Origin: Branchipolynoe longqiensis
Taxonomy: Eukaryota; Annelida; Polychaeta; Phyllodocida; Polynoidae
NCBI GenBank assembly: GCA_030323885.1
Contig: CM059193.1
Coordinates: 96,154,852-96,218,851 of the forward strand
DNA: 64,000 bases
Reading direction: 5' to 3'
Under the pieces are notes generated by a model that searched no databases, was not told the DNA's origin, and saw only the letters and a program-made list of their open reading frames with translations. Of this stretch, positions 55,745 through 64,000 are shown in pieces (position 1 is the first letter of the stretch; each line of letters starts with the position of its first letter). A program made the position numbers and the translations under genes.

Positions 55745-56300
55745 TTATAGAAATATAAGGACTGTTGTCAGAGGGCGGATTTTGTTTGTTTGTTGGTTTA
55801 CGTCCTAGAAACATCTAAGGTCATATCAAGACGGGTACTGACTTGTGACAGTGCGCACTCATGGCGACTTTATAGTGCTGTCCCACTGGGAAACCAGGCC
55901 ACCGGCACCATGACCTGATATCCCACTCAGTCACATTATCCTGACACTGAGCCAACTAGTCTCTGCCCTATCCAATTAATGCAGAATGCCTGGGTAGGAA
56001 GTGACAAGTATAAATTGTTAAGTCATTGGTTTGACTCATCCAGGGTTCGAACACACGACGGGCAGAGGGGTTGTGGTGGAAATCCGCTATAGAAATATAA
56101 GGACTGTTGTCAGAGGGCGGGCTGTGGTGGAAATCGTCTATAGAAATATAAGGACTGTTGTCAGAGGGCGGTTTGTGGTGGAAATCGTCTATAGAAATAT
56201 AAGGACTGTTGTCAGAGGGCGGGCTGTGGTGGAAATCGTCTATAGAAATATAAGGACTGTTGTCAGAGGGCGGGCTGTGTTGGAAATCGTCTATTCCTGG
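55745..56300. repeat. 51-bp minisatellite split by a SINE
   Basis: The unit GGGCGGGCTGTGGTGGAAAT / CGTCTATAGAAATATAAGGA / CTGTTGTCAGA is repeated four times at 56065-56300. A partial unit at 55745-55783 lies on the other side of the family-A SINE. AGAGGG-containing sequence borders both sides of the SINE, a possible target duplication. The 55521-55744 stretch to the left is unique. Confidence 0.88.
55785..56060 (-). mobile_element. tRNA-derived SINE (family A) in a minisatellite
   Basis: Minus-strand copy running from the TTTGTTTGTTGGTTTACGTC tail through ATGACCTGATATCCCACTCA to the B box (GGTTCGAACAC) near 56046. The tRNA head is truncated. Confidence 0.8.
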
Positions 56301-56339
56301 CGACACAACTCTATTCACTGTGGTTCAAGTGGAGCCCAT

Positions 56340-56435
56340 CCCGGCCTGAGCCCATCGCAGCCTGAGTCCATCGCAGCCTGAGCCCATCGCAGCCTGAGCC
56401 CATCCCAGCCTGAGCCCATCGCAGCCTGCACACTG
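56340..56435. repeat. 16-bp minisatellite (CAGCCTGAGCCCATCG)
   Basis: About six units. It is followed by 56480-56570 with three to four CCCCTAATTGG repeats. No gene was seen to 56650. A short minus frame (LGDRAQLVRMVALAVV) at 56566-56650 is not assigned. Confidence 0.85.
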
Positions 56436-56649
56436 AGGCTTTGTTAACACAATTAAGTCGTCCTGTTAGTTTCAAAGGAAACCAGGTCAAGTTGATTAGG
56501 GCTCCGTATCAGAGTTCAATCAGTCGGGGCGCCCCTAATTGCCCCCTAATTGGCCCCTAATTGGGTCACCCAGTCAGATCGATCACGTCATTAGCATACA
56601 CTGCTTCGGGGACAACAGCGAGTGCGACCATTCTCACTAACTGTGCCCG

Positions 56650-57340
56650 ATCACCCAGAAGAGTTAGGTAGTGCAGCAACACGAGCACCACTCTGTCGGG
56701 GGTTCCACGTGTGTTTGCAGCAACACGAGCACCGCTCTGTTGGGGGTTCCACGTGTGTTTGCAGCAACACGAGCACCGCTCTGTCGGGGGTTCCACGTGT
56801 GTTTGCAGCAACACGAGCACCACTCTGTCGGGGGTTCCACGTGTGTTTGCAGCAACACAAGCACCACTCTGTCGGGGGTTCCACGTGTGTTTGCAGCAAC
56901 ACAAGCACCACTCTGTCGGGGGTTCCATGTGTGTTTGCAGCAACACGAGCACCGCTCTGTCGGGGGTACCACGTGTGTTTGCAGCAACACGAGCACCGCT
57001 CTGTCGGGGGTACCACGTGTGTTTGCAGCAACACGAGCACCGCTCTGTCGGGGGTTCCATGTGTGTTTGCAGCAACACGAGCACCTCTCTGTCAGTGGTA
57101 CCACGTGTGTTTGCAGCAACACGAGCACCGCTCTGTCGGGGGTTCCACGTGTGTTTGCAGCAACACAAGCACCTCTCTGTCGGGGGTACCACGTGTGTTT
57201 GCAGCAACACGAGCACCGCTCTGTCGGGGTTTCCATGTGTGTTTGTAGCAACACGAGCACCTCTCTGTCGGTGGTACCACGTGTGTTTGCAGCAACACGA
57301 GCACCGCTCTGTCGGGGGTACCACGTGTGTTTGCAGACCC
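56650..57340. repeat. 44-bp satellite (~15 units)
   Basis: The unit is GCAGCAACACGAGCACCGCT / CTGTCGGGGGTTCCACGTGT / GTTT. Starts at 56717 and 56761 give 44 bp. Each unit contains CACGTG, a palindromic E-box, except where it reads CATGTG. 44 is not a multiple of 3, so the long frames on both strands cycle through the same peptide. Confidence 0.96.
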
Positions 57341-58050
57341 GAAGTGACCTACAGCCACTTCTCAGACTGCGCCAACCACTGATATTAACAGATTAAAGTT
57401 ACATAATTAAGGTATGTGTTGTGCTCGCCTGCCGTTTTCCCGCCTTTCCGCCTCTCAACAACCCGCAAGAACGCAGTAAGAACTGACAATGGAACAGTAT
57501 TTGTTTGTGTGTTGTTGTTTTACGTTCCAGCAACATCTAAGGTTATATCAGGACGGGACAGTTTAGTACCAGTTTAGAAACTGAACAGAGAGTGAACCTG
57601 ACCAGCGTGCGTGACTTCTAGTAAGCACACTGCACGCCTAGATTTGTTTGTTGTTGTTTTACATCCCAGCATCATCTAAGGTTATATCAGGACGGGCACG
57701 CCTAGAACCATCAACCACACTGACTACACCATTGTTGTAGTCCTACTTACACAATCATTATACAGGTATTGGCCACATGGCTGCACCTCGACGACTGCAC
57801 TGTACATAGACTAACCCTGCTTGAGACTGTCCACGCACCACGTGATCCCGTTACGTGATCACGCTGCACGTGTACCATTAAAAGCTGTATAATCCGATGG
57901 TTTTGAGTTTTTCTCATTTTCTGAGATAAATATATTAGTTTGATTGTTACAGTCTGCCTTACTTTAGCTTGAAGGAACGTTCATTTTAAGTGACTAACTT
58001 CTGAAATATTTGAAGCACAAATAGGGTAAATTAATACATGCATCAGTATC
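57341..58050. other. spacer with two short SINE (family A) 3' fragments
   Basis: CATCTAAGGTTATATCAGGA occurs at ~57535 and ~57675, each preceded by a TTTGTTTG..GTTGTTTTAC tail. These are 3' ends of family-A SINEs on the minus strand, ~70 bp each. The rest is unique; no gene is seen. Confidence 0.55.
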
Positions 58051-58785
58051 TAAAGGGCCTGTCAAATTATTACGTATCGCCTCAACGCATGCCAATCTAT
58101 GTGATTTTCATCCAACACATCAGCGTATGCCATCGGACATTACGTGTACTTTGGGCATACGGTGTATACATTCTGGATACGTCTCTATACGTCGTCTTAA
58201 GTCGATGTGTGTCGAGGCTCCGAAAAAATATTGTGCATGCTCAAAATTGTCAATGTGTGTTGACGTGTGGCTCGTACGCTGAACGGAAGCTGCGTGTACT
58301 TTCGGGATACATTGGCATATGTTTGGAGTATGTTAGGGATACATTGGTATACATTGCTGCATGTTAGCCATATGTTCAGCCGGTGGGAACATGCAATCCG
58401 CATACAGTGTGCATACTGCCAATGGATGCATTACATACTCCTAATGTACTTGCCTGCCGTATCTCCAGCATATTTAACATATACACCATACTTCTTGTGA
58501 TGGAGTAATGCATGTAACGTTGGTCGGCATTCCGTGAGGATATGCGAGTCATTTGCAAACGTTTTGCGAATTTTGTGAACATTTTGTGAGGCACATGAAT
58601 GCTCTCATAGACTAGCAATACATCAGAGATACGTTCTGCATATGTTACGTACATTGTGTGTACGTTGTGTATACGCCCATTGTTACCCCCTGCTGGTGAA
58701 AAGTTTGACGAATGCCGATGTACTGGCACATTTTCTAATGTTGAGCACACGCTGACCCAAACACCGTAGTGTGAGAGGGCCTTTA
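58051..58785. mobile_element. 735-bp TIR element (complete copy of the 27.5-kb family)
   Basis: Left end TAAAGGGCCTGTCA and right end TGAGAGGGCCTTTA are inverted repeats with two mismatches. The interior is rich in ATACGT/ACGTAT words and contains ATTGTGCATGCTCAAAA. There is no credible transposase. It lies ~150 bp from the coding exon, in the putative intron. Confidence 0.7.
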
Positions 58786-58934
58786 GTTACATATATTGAT
58801 TAAATCTAGATAATTGTTTTGGTTTTGAAAATTTGATGTTTTCGTTGGACTATGCAGCTTAAATGAGCAATGCGCAGTGACCAGTGCGCAGTGAGTCCCT
58901 GCGCATGCCCGGTGATCTCTGCGATTGCACCTAC

Positions 58935-59065
58935 CTGCGCCGCCGTGTCGCCGTTGAGCAGGGTCCCGAGCTTGGCTGCCGTCTTCACCGGGTCGAACTT
59001 GATGTCGGAGTTGCCCTCCACCAAGTAGCGGTCGGCGATGCTGTAGCCGACGTGCAGGAACAGAC
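58935..59065 (-). CDS. internal coding exon of an unidentified host gene (43 codons plus 2 nt)
   Basis: On the minus strand TTGATTGATCCAG (acceptor) precedes 131 bases, followed by the donor GTAGGT. The frame carries two bases from a split codon, then 43 codons including LFLHVGYSIADRYLVEG and DIKFDPVKTAAKLG, ending AAQ in phase 0. G or C occupies the third position in 42 of 43 codons. The next candidate exon on this strand, 50054-50146, starts in phase 0, so a 50147-58934 intron (8,788 bp) would join them without a frameshift. No family is recognised. The gene would extend to the right, past the G/T tract, and to the left. Confidence 0.65.
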
Positions 59066-59104
59066 CTGGATCAATCAAGTTCAGTCTTCAGCGAAGGAGA
59101 CAGC

Positions 59105-61225
59105 GAAGTGGGGCGTGGTGGTGTGGTGTGGGGTGTGGTGGGGGTGTGTGTTGGAGTGTGTGGTGTGGTGGGGTGTGGGATGGTGTGGGGTGGTGTGGGG
59201 TGGGGTGTGGTGGTGTGGGGTGGGGTTGGTGGTGGTGTGTGCTGGTGTGTTTGGGGTGTGGGGTGTGGTGTGGTGGGTGGTGTGGCGTGGTGTGTGGTGG
59301 GGTGTGTGGTGGGGTGTGGTGTGTGGTGGTGTGCGTGGTGGGGTGTGGTGTGCGTGTGTGGTGGGGGGTGTGATGGTGTGTGTGGGTGGTTTAGTGAGGT
59401 GTGTGGCGCGATGTGTGGTGAGGTGTGTGGTGTTGTGTATGGTGGGGTGTGTGGTGGTGTGTGTGATTGGGTGTGTGGTGGGGTGTGTGGCGCAGTGTCT
59501 CTGGTGATGTGTGGTGGTGTGCGGGGTGTGGTATGGTGGTGTGTGGTGTGCTGGGGTTTGGTGTGGGGTGTTGTGTGGGGTGGGTGGTGGGATGTGCTGG
59601 GTGTGGTGTGGGCGGGGTGTGGGGGGGTAGAGTGCGGTGTGGTGGTGGGGTTGGGGTGGGGCCGGCCGGTGGGGGGTGGGGGGTGGTGGGGTGTGGCATG
59701 GTGGTGGGGTGTGGGGTGGGGTGGAGTGGTGGGATGTGTGTGGTGGTGGGGGTGTGGGGTGGGGTGTGGGGTGTCATGGGGTGTGTGGGGGTTGGGTGTG
59801 GACTGTGTGGGTGGGTGGTGTGGGGTGGGGTGTGGTTGTGTATGGTGGTGGGGTGTGGGGTGGGGTGCGGTGTGGGGTGGGGGGTGGTGGGATGTGGGGT
59901 GTGGTGGGGTATGTGGTGTGGTGGTGGGGTGGGGGTGTGGTTGTGTGTGGTGGTGGGGTGTAGGGTGGGTTGGGGTGGTGGGATGTGGGGTGTGGTGGGG
60001 TGTGATAGTGGGGTGGGGTGTGGATGTGTGTGGTGGTGTGGTAGGGTGTGGGATGTGGATGGGTGTGGCAGGGTATTGATGGGTGTGGTGGTGGGGTGTG
60101 TGGTGTGGTGGCTGGTGGGGTGGGGTGGGGTGTGGCGTGTGGTGGTGGGGTGGGGTGTGGATGGGTGTGGTGGTGGGGTGTGGGGTGGGGGGTGGGGTGT
60201 AGGGTGTGGGGGTGTGTGTTGGTGTGTGATGGTGCGGTGGGGTGTGGATGTGTGTGATGGTGGGGTAGGGTGTGGGATCTGGATGGGTGTGGGGCGTATT
60301 GAAGCGTGTGGTGGGGTGGGGTGTGGGGTGGTGGTGGGTATGTAGTGAGGTTGTGGGGTGTTGTGGTGGGGTGGTGTGTGGATGTGTGTGGCGGGGTCTT
60401 GATAGGCGTGAGTAGCCAGTGGTGGGGCGTGGTGTGGTGTGGTATGGTGGTGGGGTAGAGTGGTGTGGGGTGGGGTGTGGATGGGGGGGATGGGGTGTAG
60501 TGGGGTGGGGTGGTGGGTGGTGGGGTGGGGGTGGTGGGGGGGGTGGTGGGGTGGGGTGGGTGTGGTGGTGGGGGTGGGTGTGGTGGGGTGTGGTGGGGTG
60601 TGGTGGGGGTGGGGGGGTGGGGGTGGGGTGGGGGTAGGGGTGGGGGGTAGCGGTGGGGTAGGGTGGGGTGGGGTGTGGTGGTGGGGGGGGGTGATGGGGT
60701 GGGGTGGTGGGAGGCGGGGTGTGGGTGGTGGGGGGTGGGGGTGGGGATGTGGTGGGGGGGGTATTGTGGGCGTGGTGGGGTGGGGGGGGTGGGGTGGGGT
60801 GGTGGGATGGGGTGGGCGAGTGGGGTGGGGTGTGGGTGCTGGGGTAGGGGGGGGGGGTGGAGTGGGGTGGGTGGTGGTGGGGTGGGGTGTGGATGTGTGT
60901 GGTGGGGTATTGATGGGCGTGGTGGGGTGGGGTGGGGTGTGGTGTGGTGTTGGGATAGGGTGTGTAGTGGGGTGGGGTGTGGTGGTAGGGTATTGGGTGG
61001 GGTGGTGGGATGCGGGGTGTGGTGGTGGGGTGGGGTGTGGATGTGTGTGGTGGGGTATTGATTGACGTGGTGGGTGTGGTGTGGTGTGGTGGTGGGTTTA
61101 GACGGTACTTATGTTTTGTGTGTAGGCCGTGTGGTGGAGGCACCAAAATCATATCATTGATTGATGGGCGTGGTGGGGTGGGGTGTGGGGTGGTGTCTGT
61201 GGTGGGTTTAGATGGTACTTATGTT
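59105..61225. repeat. G/T-only low-complexity tract (GGGGTGTGGTG)n
   Basis: About 2.1 kb in which the plus strand is almost exclusively G and T, with scattered A (GGATGTGTGTGGTGGGG). Runs of three or more G are so frequent that G-quadruplex-forming stretches overlap. GGGGTGGGGTGGTGGGTGG-like clusters are densest at 60500-60900. The minus strand reads Pro/Thr/His-type repeats; I do not take them as protein. It lies directly upstream (minus sense) of the 58935-59065 exon. Confidence 0.92.
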
Positions 61226-61226
61226 T

Positions 61227-61420
61227 CGTCTGTAGGCCGTGTGGTGGCGCCACCAAAATCATATCATATGGAAAATCCAGGAACTCCTGACAAATTATAT
61301 CTGAACTTGTTTATTCACCTTCAGGAAGATGGAGACGCACAGGACAGGCGAGATCGTTACAAGGAGGGGGAGATAACACTCCTCCAAATCGGAGAAATTA
61401 AAACCGCCCTCGGAAAATAG
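61227..61420 (+). other. short open frame, possible exon or repeat-borne ORF
   Basis: After the G/T tract a plus frame reads MENPGTPDKLYLNLFIHL and RDRYKEGEITLLQIGEIK, ending in a stop at 61418-61420. An internal TTTATTCACCTTCAG is a good splice-acceptor candidate. The preceding GCCGTGTGGTGG..CACCAAAATCATATCAT block is duplicated ~120 bp upstream (61125-61160), so part may be repetitive. The product is unrecognised. The 61421-61689 stretch shows nothing. Confidence 0.3.
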
Positions 61421-61689
61421 TTGGTTGTGGCCAAACCAATGATTAATCATTTGTTGACAACAACACCAGTTTAACCAGCATCAACAATTAGTATGGGCAC
61501 GACTGTCAATATCTAAATTAGTACTAATCATTTATCAAGGTATTGAAATAGGTAATGGCCTGCCTCGAATTGTGGTCGAATCGATACAGTATTGCTATAG
61601 AACAACTAAATTGAAATAACGCTATTCAAAGGGATGGGCAAGTGAGGGAAAGGCTAGGCGATTAGGATGGTGAGTGTTCAAGGGCAGAG

Positions 61690-62480
61690 GGATGAAGAGG
61701 GGAAGTGTTGAAGGGAAGAGGGATGAGGAATGGGAAGTATTGAAGGGAAGAGGGATGAGGAAGGTGAAGTGTTGAAGGGAAGAGGGATGAGGAAGAGGAA
61801 GTGTTGAAGGGAAGAGGGGTGAGGAGGGGAAGTGTTGAAGGGAAGAGGGGTGAGGAAGGGGAAGTGTTGAAGGGAAGAGGGGTGAGGAAGGGGAAGTGTT
61901 GAAGGGAAGAGGGATGAGGAGGGGAAGTGTTGAAGGGAAGAGGGGTGAGGAAGGGGAAGTGTTGAAGGGAAGAGGGGTGAGGAAGGTGAAGTGTTGAAGG
62001 GAAGAGGGGTGAGGAAGGGGAGTGTTGAAGGGAAGAGGGGTGAGGAAGGGGAAGTGTTGAAGGGAAGAGGGGTGAGGAGGGGAAGTGTTGAAGGGAAGAG
62101 GGGTGAGGAGGGGAAGTTTTGAAGGGAAGAGGGGTGAGGAAGGGGAAGTGTTGAAGGGAAGAGGGATGAGGAAGGGGAAGTGTTGAGGGAAGAGGGGTGA
62201 GGAGGGGAAGTGTTGAAGGGAAGCAGGGTGAGGATGGGGAGTGTTGAGAGGGAAGAGGAGGTGAGGAAGGGGAAGTGTTGAAGGGAAGAGGGGTGAGGAA
62301 GGGGAAGTGTTGAAGGGAAGAGGGATGAGGAAGGGGAAGTGTTGAAGGGAAGAGGGCTGACGAAGGGGAAGTGTTGAAGGGAAGAGGGATGAGGAAGGGG
62401 AAGTGTTGAAGGGAAGAGGGGTGAGGAAGGGGAAGTGTTGAAGGGAAGAGGGGTGAGGAAGGGGAGTGTTGAAGGGCACA
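61690..62480. repeat. 32-bp purine-rich satellite (~26 units)
   Basis: The unit is GAAGTGTTGAAGGGAAGAGG / GGTGAGGAAGGG. GAAGTG at 61861 and 61893 gives 32 bp; 29-bp variants lack AGG. The plus strand is purine-rich throughout, apart from TGTT. Confidence 0.95.
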
Positions 62481-62529
62481 GGGATGAGGACGGCGACTGG
62501 GACGGAAGGACATACTTAGGATGGGGGGA

Positions 62530-63440
62530 TTGGGACGTGAAGAAGAAGGGAAGGAGGGACTTAGGAGGGGAGTGAGGAGGGGAAGAAGAAGGGAAGGAGG
62601 GACGCTGGAGGGGGAGTGGGGAGGGGAAGAAGCAGCGAAGGAGGGACTTAGGAGGGGAGTGGGGAGGGGAAGAAGAAGGGAAGGAGGGACTTAGGAGGGG
62701 AGTGGGGATGGTAAGAAGAAGGGAAGGAGGGACTTAGGAGGGGGAGTGGGGAGGGTAAGAAGAAGGGAAGGAGGGACTTAGGAGGGGAGTGGGGATGGTA
62801 AGAAGAAGGGAAGGAGGGACTTTGGAGGGGAGTGGCGAGGGTAAGAAGAAGGGAAGGAGGGACTTAGGAGGGGAGTGGGGATGGTAAGAAGAAGGGAAGG
62901 AGGGACTTTGGAGGGGAGTGGGGAGGGGAAGAATAAGGGAAGGAGGGACTTAGGAGGGGGAGTGAGGAGGGGTAGAAGAAGTGAAGGAGGGACTTAGGAG
63001 GGGAGTGGGGAGGGTTAAGAAGAAGGGAAGGAGGGACTTAGGAGGGCGAGTGGGGGAGAGGAAGAAGAAGGGAAGGAGGGACTTAGGAGGGGAGTGGGAA
63101 GGTAAGAAGAAGGGAAGGAGGGACTTAGAGGGGGAGTGGCGAGGGGTAAGAAGAAGGGAACGAAGGGACTTAGGAGGGGGAGTGGCGAGTGGGTAAGAAG
63201 AAGGGAAGGAGGGACTTAGGAGGGGAGTGGGGAGGGGAAGAAGAAGGGAAGGAGGGACTTAGGAGGGGGAGTGGCGAGGGTAAGAAGAAGGGAAGGAGGG
63301 ACTTAGGACTTGGAGTGGGGAGGGTAAGAAGAAGGGAAAGAGGGAGATAGGAGGAGAGTGGGGATGGTAAGAAGAAGGGAAGGAGGGACTTAGGAGAGGA
63401 GTGGGGAGGGGAAGAATAAGGGAAGGAGGGACTTCGGTGC
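62530..63440. repeat. 43-bp purine-rich satellite (~21 units)
   Basis: The unit is GGGAAGGAGGGACTTAGGAG / GGGAGTGGGGAGGGGAAGAAGAA. GAGGGAC anchors at 62641 and 62684 give 43 bp. It is unrelated in length to the adjoining 32-bp satellite but shares its purine bias. Confidence 0.95.
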
Positions 63441-63555
63441 CAATATACACTTATTAAATTAGAAATCTCACAATCATATATTTGTGGTCAAGGGAAACAA
63501 ATTCCCATAGAAAAAGAAAAGTTTCATTAATAATTAATAGAATCCATTTAGTAAA

Positions 63556-64000
63556 CTATATAAGGTGGTACAGTCCAGCTGCCCTCAAAAAGGCTAAAAT
63601 GTTTTCCTGTTTTACCTTAGTAAAAAGGTCATGCATACTGTCTGCAGTGTAGAACCGTTGGCGCAGGGCCAACAAATCAACGCAACTTAGTAAAATGTGT
63701 TTGAGTGTCAGTGGGGACTGACACCCAATACATTCAGGGGGAGGTTCCCCCTTGAGCAGAAAAGCATGTGTAAGCCACGAGTGGCCAACACGGCAGCGGC
63801 TAAGGACCACTTGGTCCCGCCGACCTCCCGCATGAGTCTGTGGTGGCTTTCCCACAGATGGTTCAATTTCTTTAAGTTTATTGATGTTTTCATCCCACTC
63901 ATGTTGCCATTTGGATTTTATGTGGGTGGCTATTAGTGGTTTCAGATCAGAGTGAGGGATCAGACACGGTTCAAGATCACAGTTCAGGGCCTTCTTCGCA
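63556..64000 (-). mobile_element. LINE 3' end (C-terminal region), continues beyond the window
   Basis: The minus strand is open from the window edge to a stop at 63556, at least 148 codons. It includes RRDQVVLSRCRVGHSWLTHA, PPECIGCQSPLTLKHILLSC and LRQRFYTADSMHDLF, ending FLRAAGLYHLI. The CxxC...LT.KHIL..C pattern with GH..LTH is the zinc-knuckle-like C-terminus that follows RNase H in Jockey/I/R1-group LINEs. No break is visible in the part present, so this could be the end of a young copy. The 3' untranslated part runs to about 63440. Confidence 0.85.

Noticed and set aside
56566..57396. Six overlapping ~200-codon frames over the 44-bp array
   Set aside because: Same arithmetic effect, with both strands open.
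59071..61152. 693-codon Pro/Thr/His-rich minus-strand frame
   Set aside because: It is the complement of a G/T-only tract, with no stops possible in most positions and no other coding feature.

Overview
This window looks like repeat-dominated, non-coding DNA from an animal nuclear genome, most likely a marine invertebrate. The evidence is tRNA-headed SINEs, APE-type LINEs, Ty3/Gypsy, DIRS and Ngaro-like tyrosine-recombinase retroelements, several TIR/MITE families, spliceosomal exon-intron borders and one assembly gap (24370-24867). A mollusc or another spiralian is my guess, but nothing here fixes the species. No bacterial operons, CRISPR array, rRNA or intact tRNA gene was seen.

Layout: 0-9 kb holds a succession of satellites (21-, 6/12-, 36- and 64-bp units) with SINE and LINE scraps. 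9.06-12.8 kb is a nearly full-length but dead LINE, followed by nested SINEs. 13.4-24.4 kb is almost pure satellite (25-, 26-, 39- and 53-bp units), with the 39-bp and 53-bp arrays abutting directly. 25-28 kb is a thicket of MITEs and SINEs. 28.1-32.7 kb has the split-direct-repeat plan of a Ngaro-type tyrosine-recombinase retroelement whose interior is now a GC-rich satellite. 32.9-39.2 kb is a 22-bp satellite split by a complete Ty3/Gypsy element (134-bp LTRs, ATATA target duplication). 41.26-46.50 kb is a decayed DIRS element with inverted terminal repeats. 47-58 kb is again satellites (39, 43, 27, 61, 8, 51, 16 and 44 bp) with DNA-transposon, SINE and LINE insertions. 59.1-61.2 kb is G/T-only DNA, 61.7-63.4 kb is polypurine satellite, and the right edge carries the 3' end of another LINE.

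The only sequence I would defend as host coding DNA is on the minus strand. Exon-like blocks at 58935-59065 and 50054-50146 have good splice borders, compatible phase and extreme GC at third codon positions. They probably belong to one gene whose ~8.8-kb intron is nearly all satellite and transposon. I do not recognise the protein. Most long open frames elsewhere arise because a satellite monomer lacks stops in several frames. They are not annotated as genes.

The most interesting items are the Ngaro-like element with a satellite core that resembles its own terminal repeat, the ~176-bp phasing of a 45-bp cassette in the first array, the 64-bp satellite carrying an NF-E2/Maf-like site in nearly every unit, and the repeated interruption of satellite arrays by transposons.
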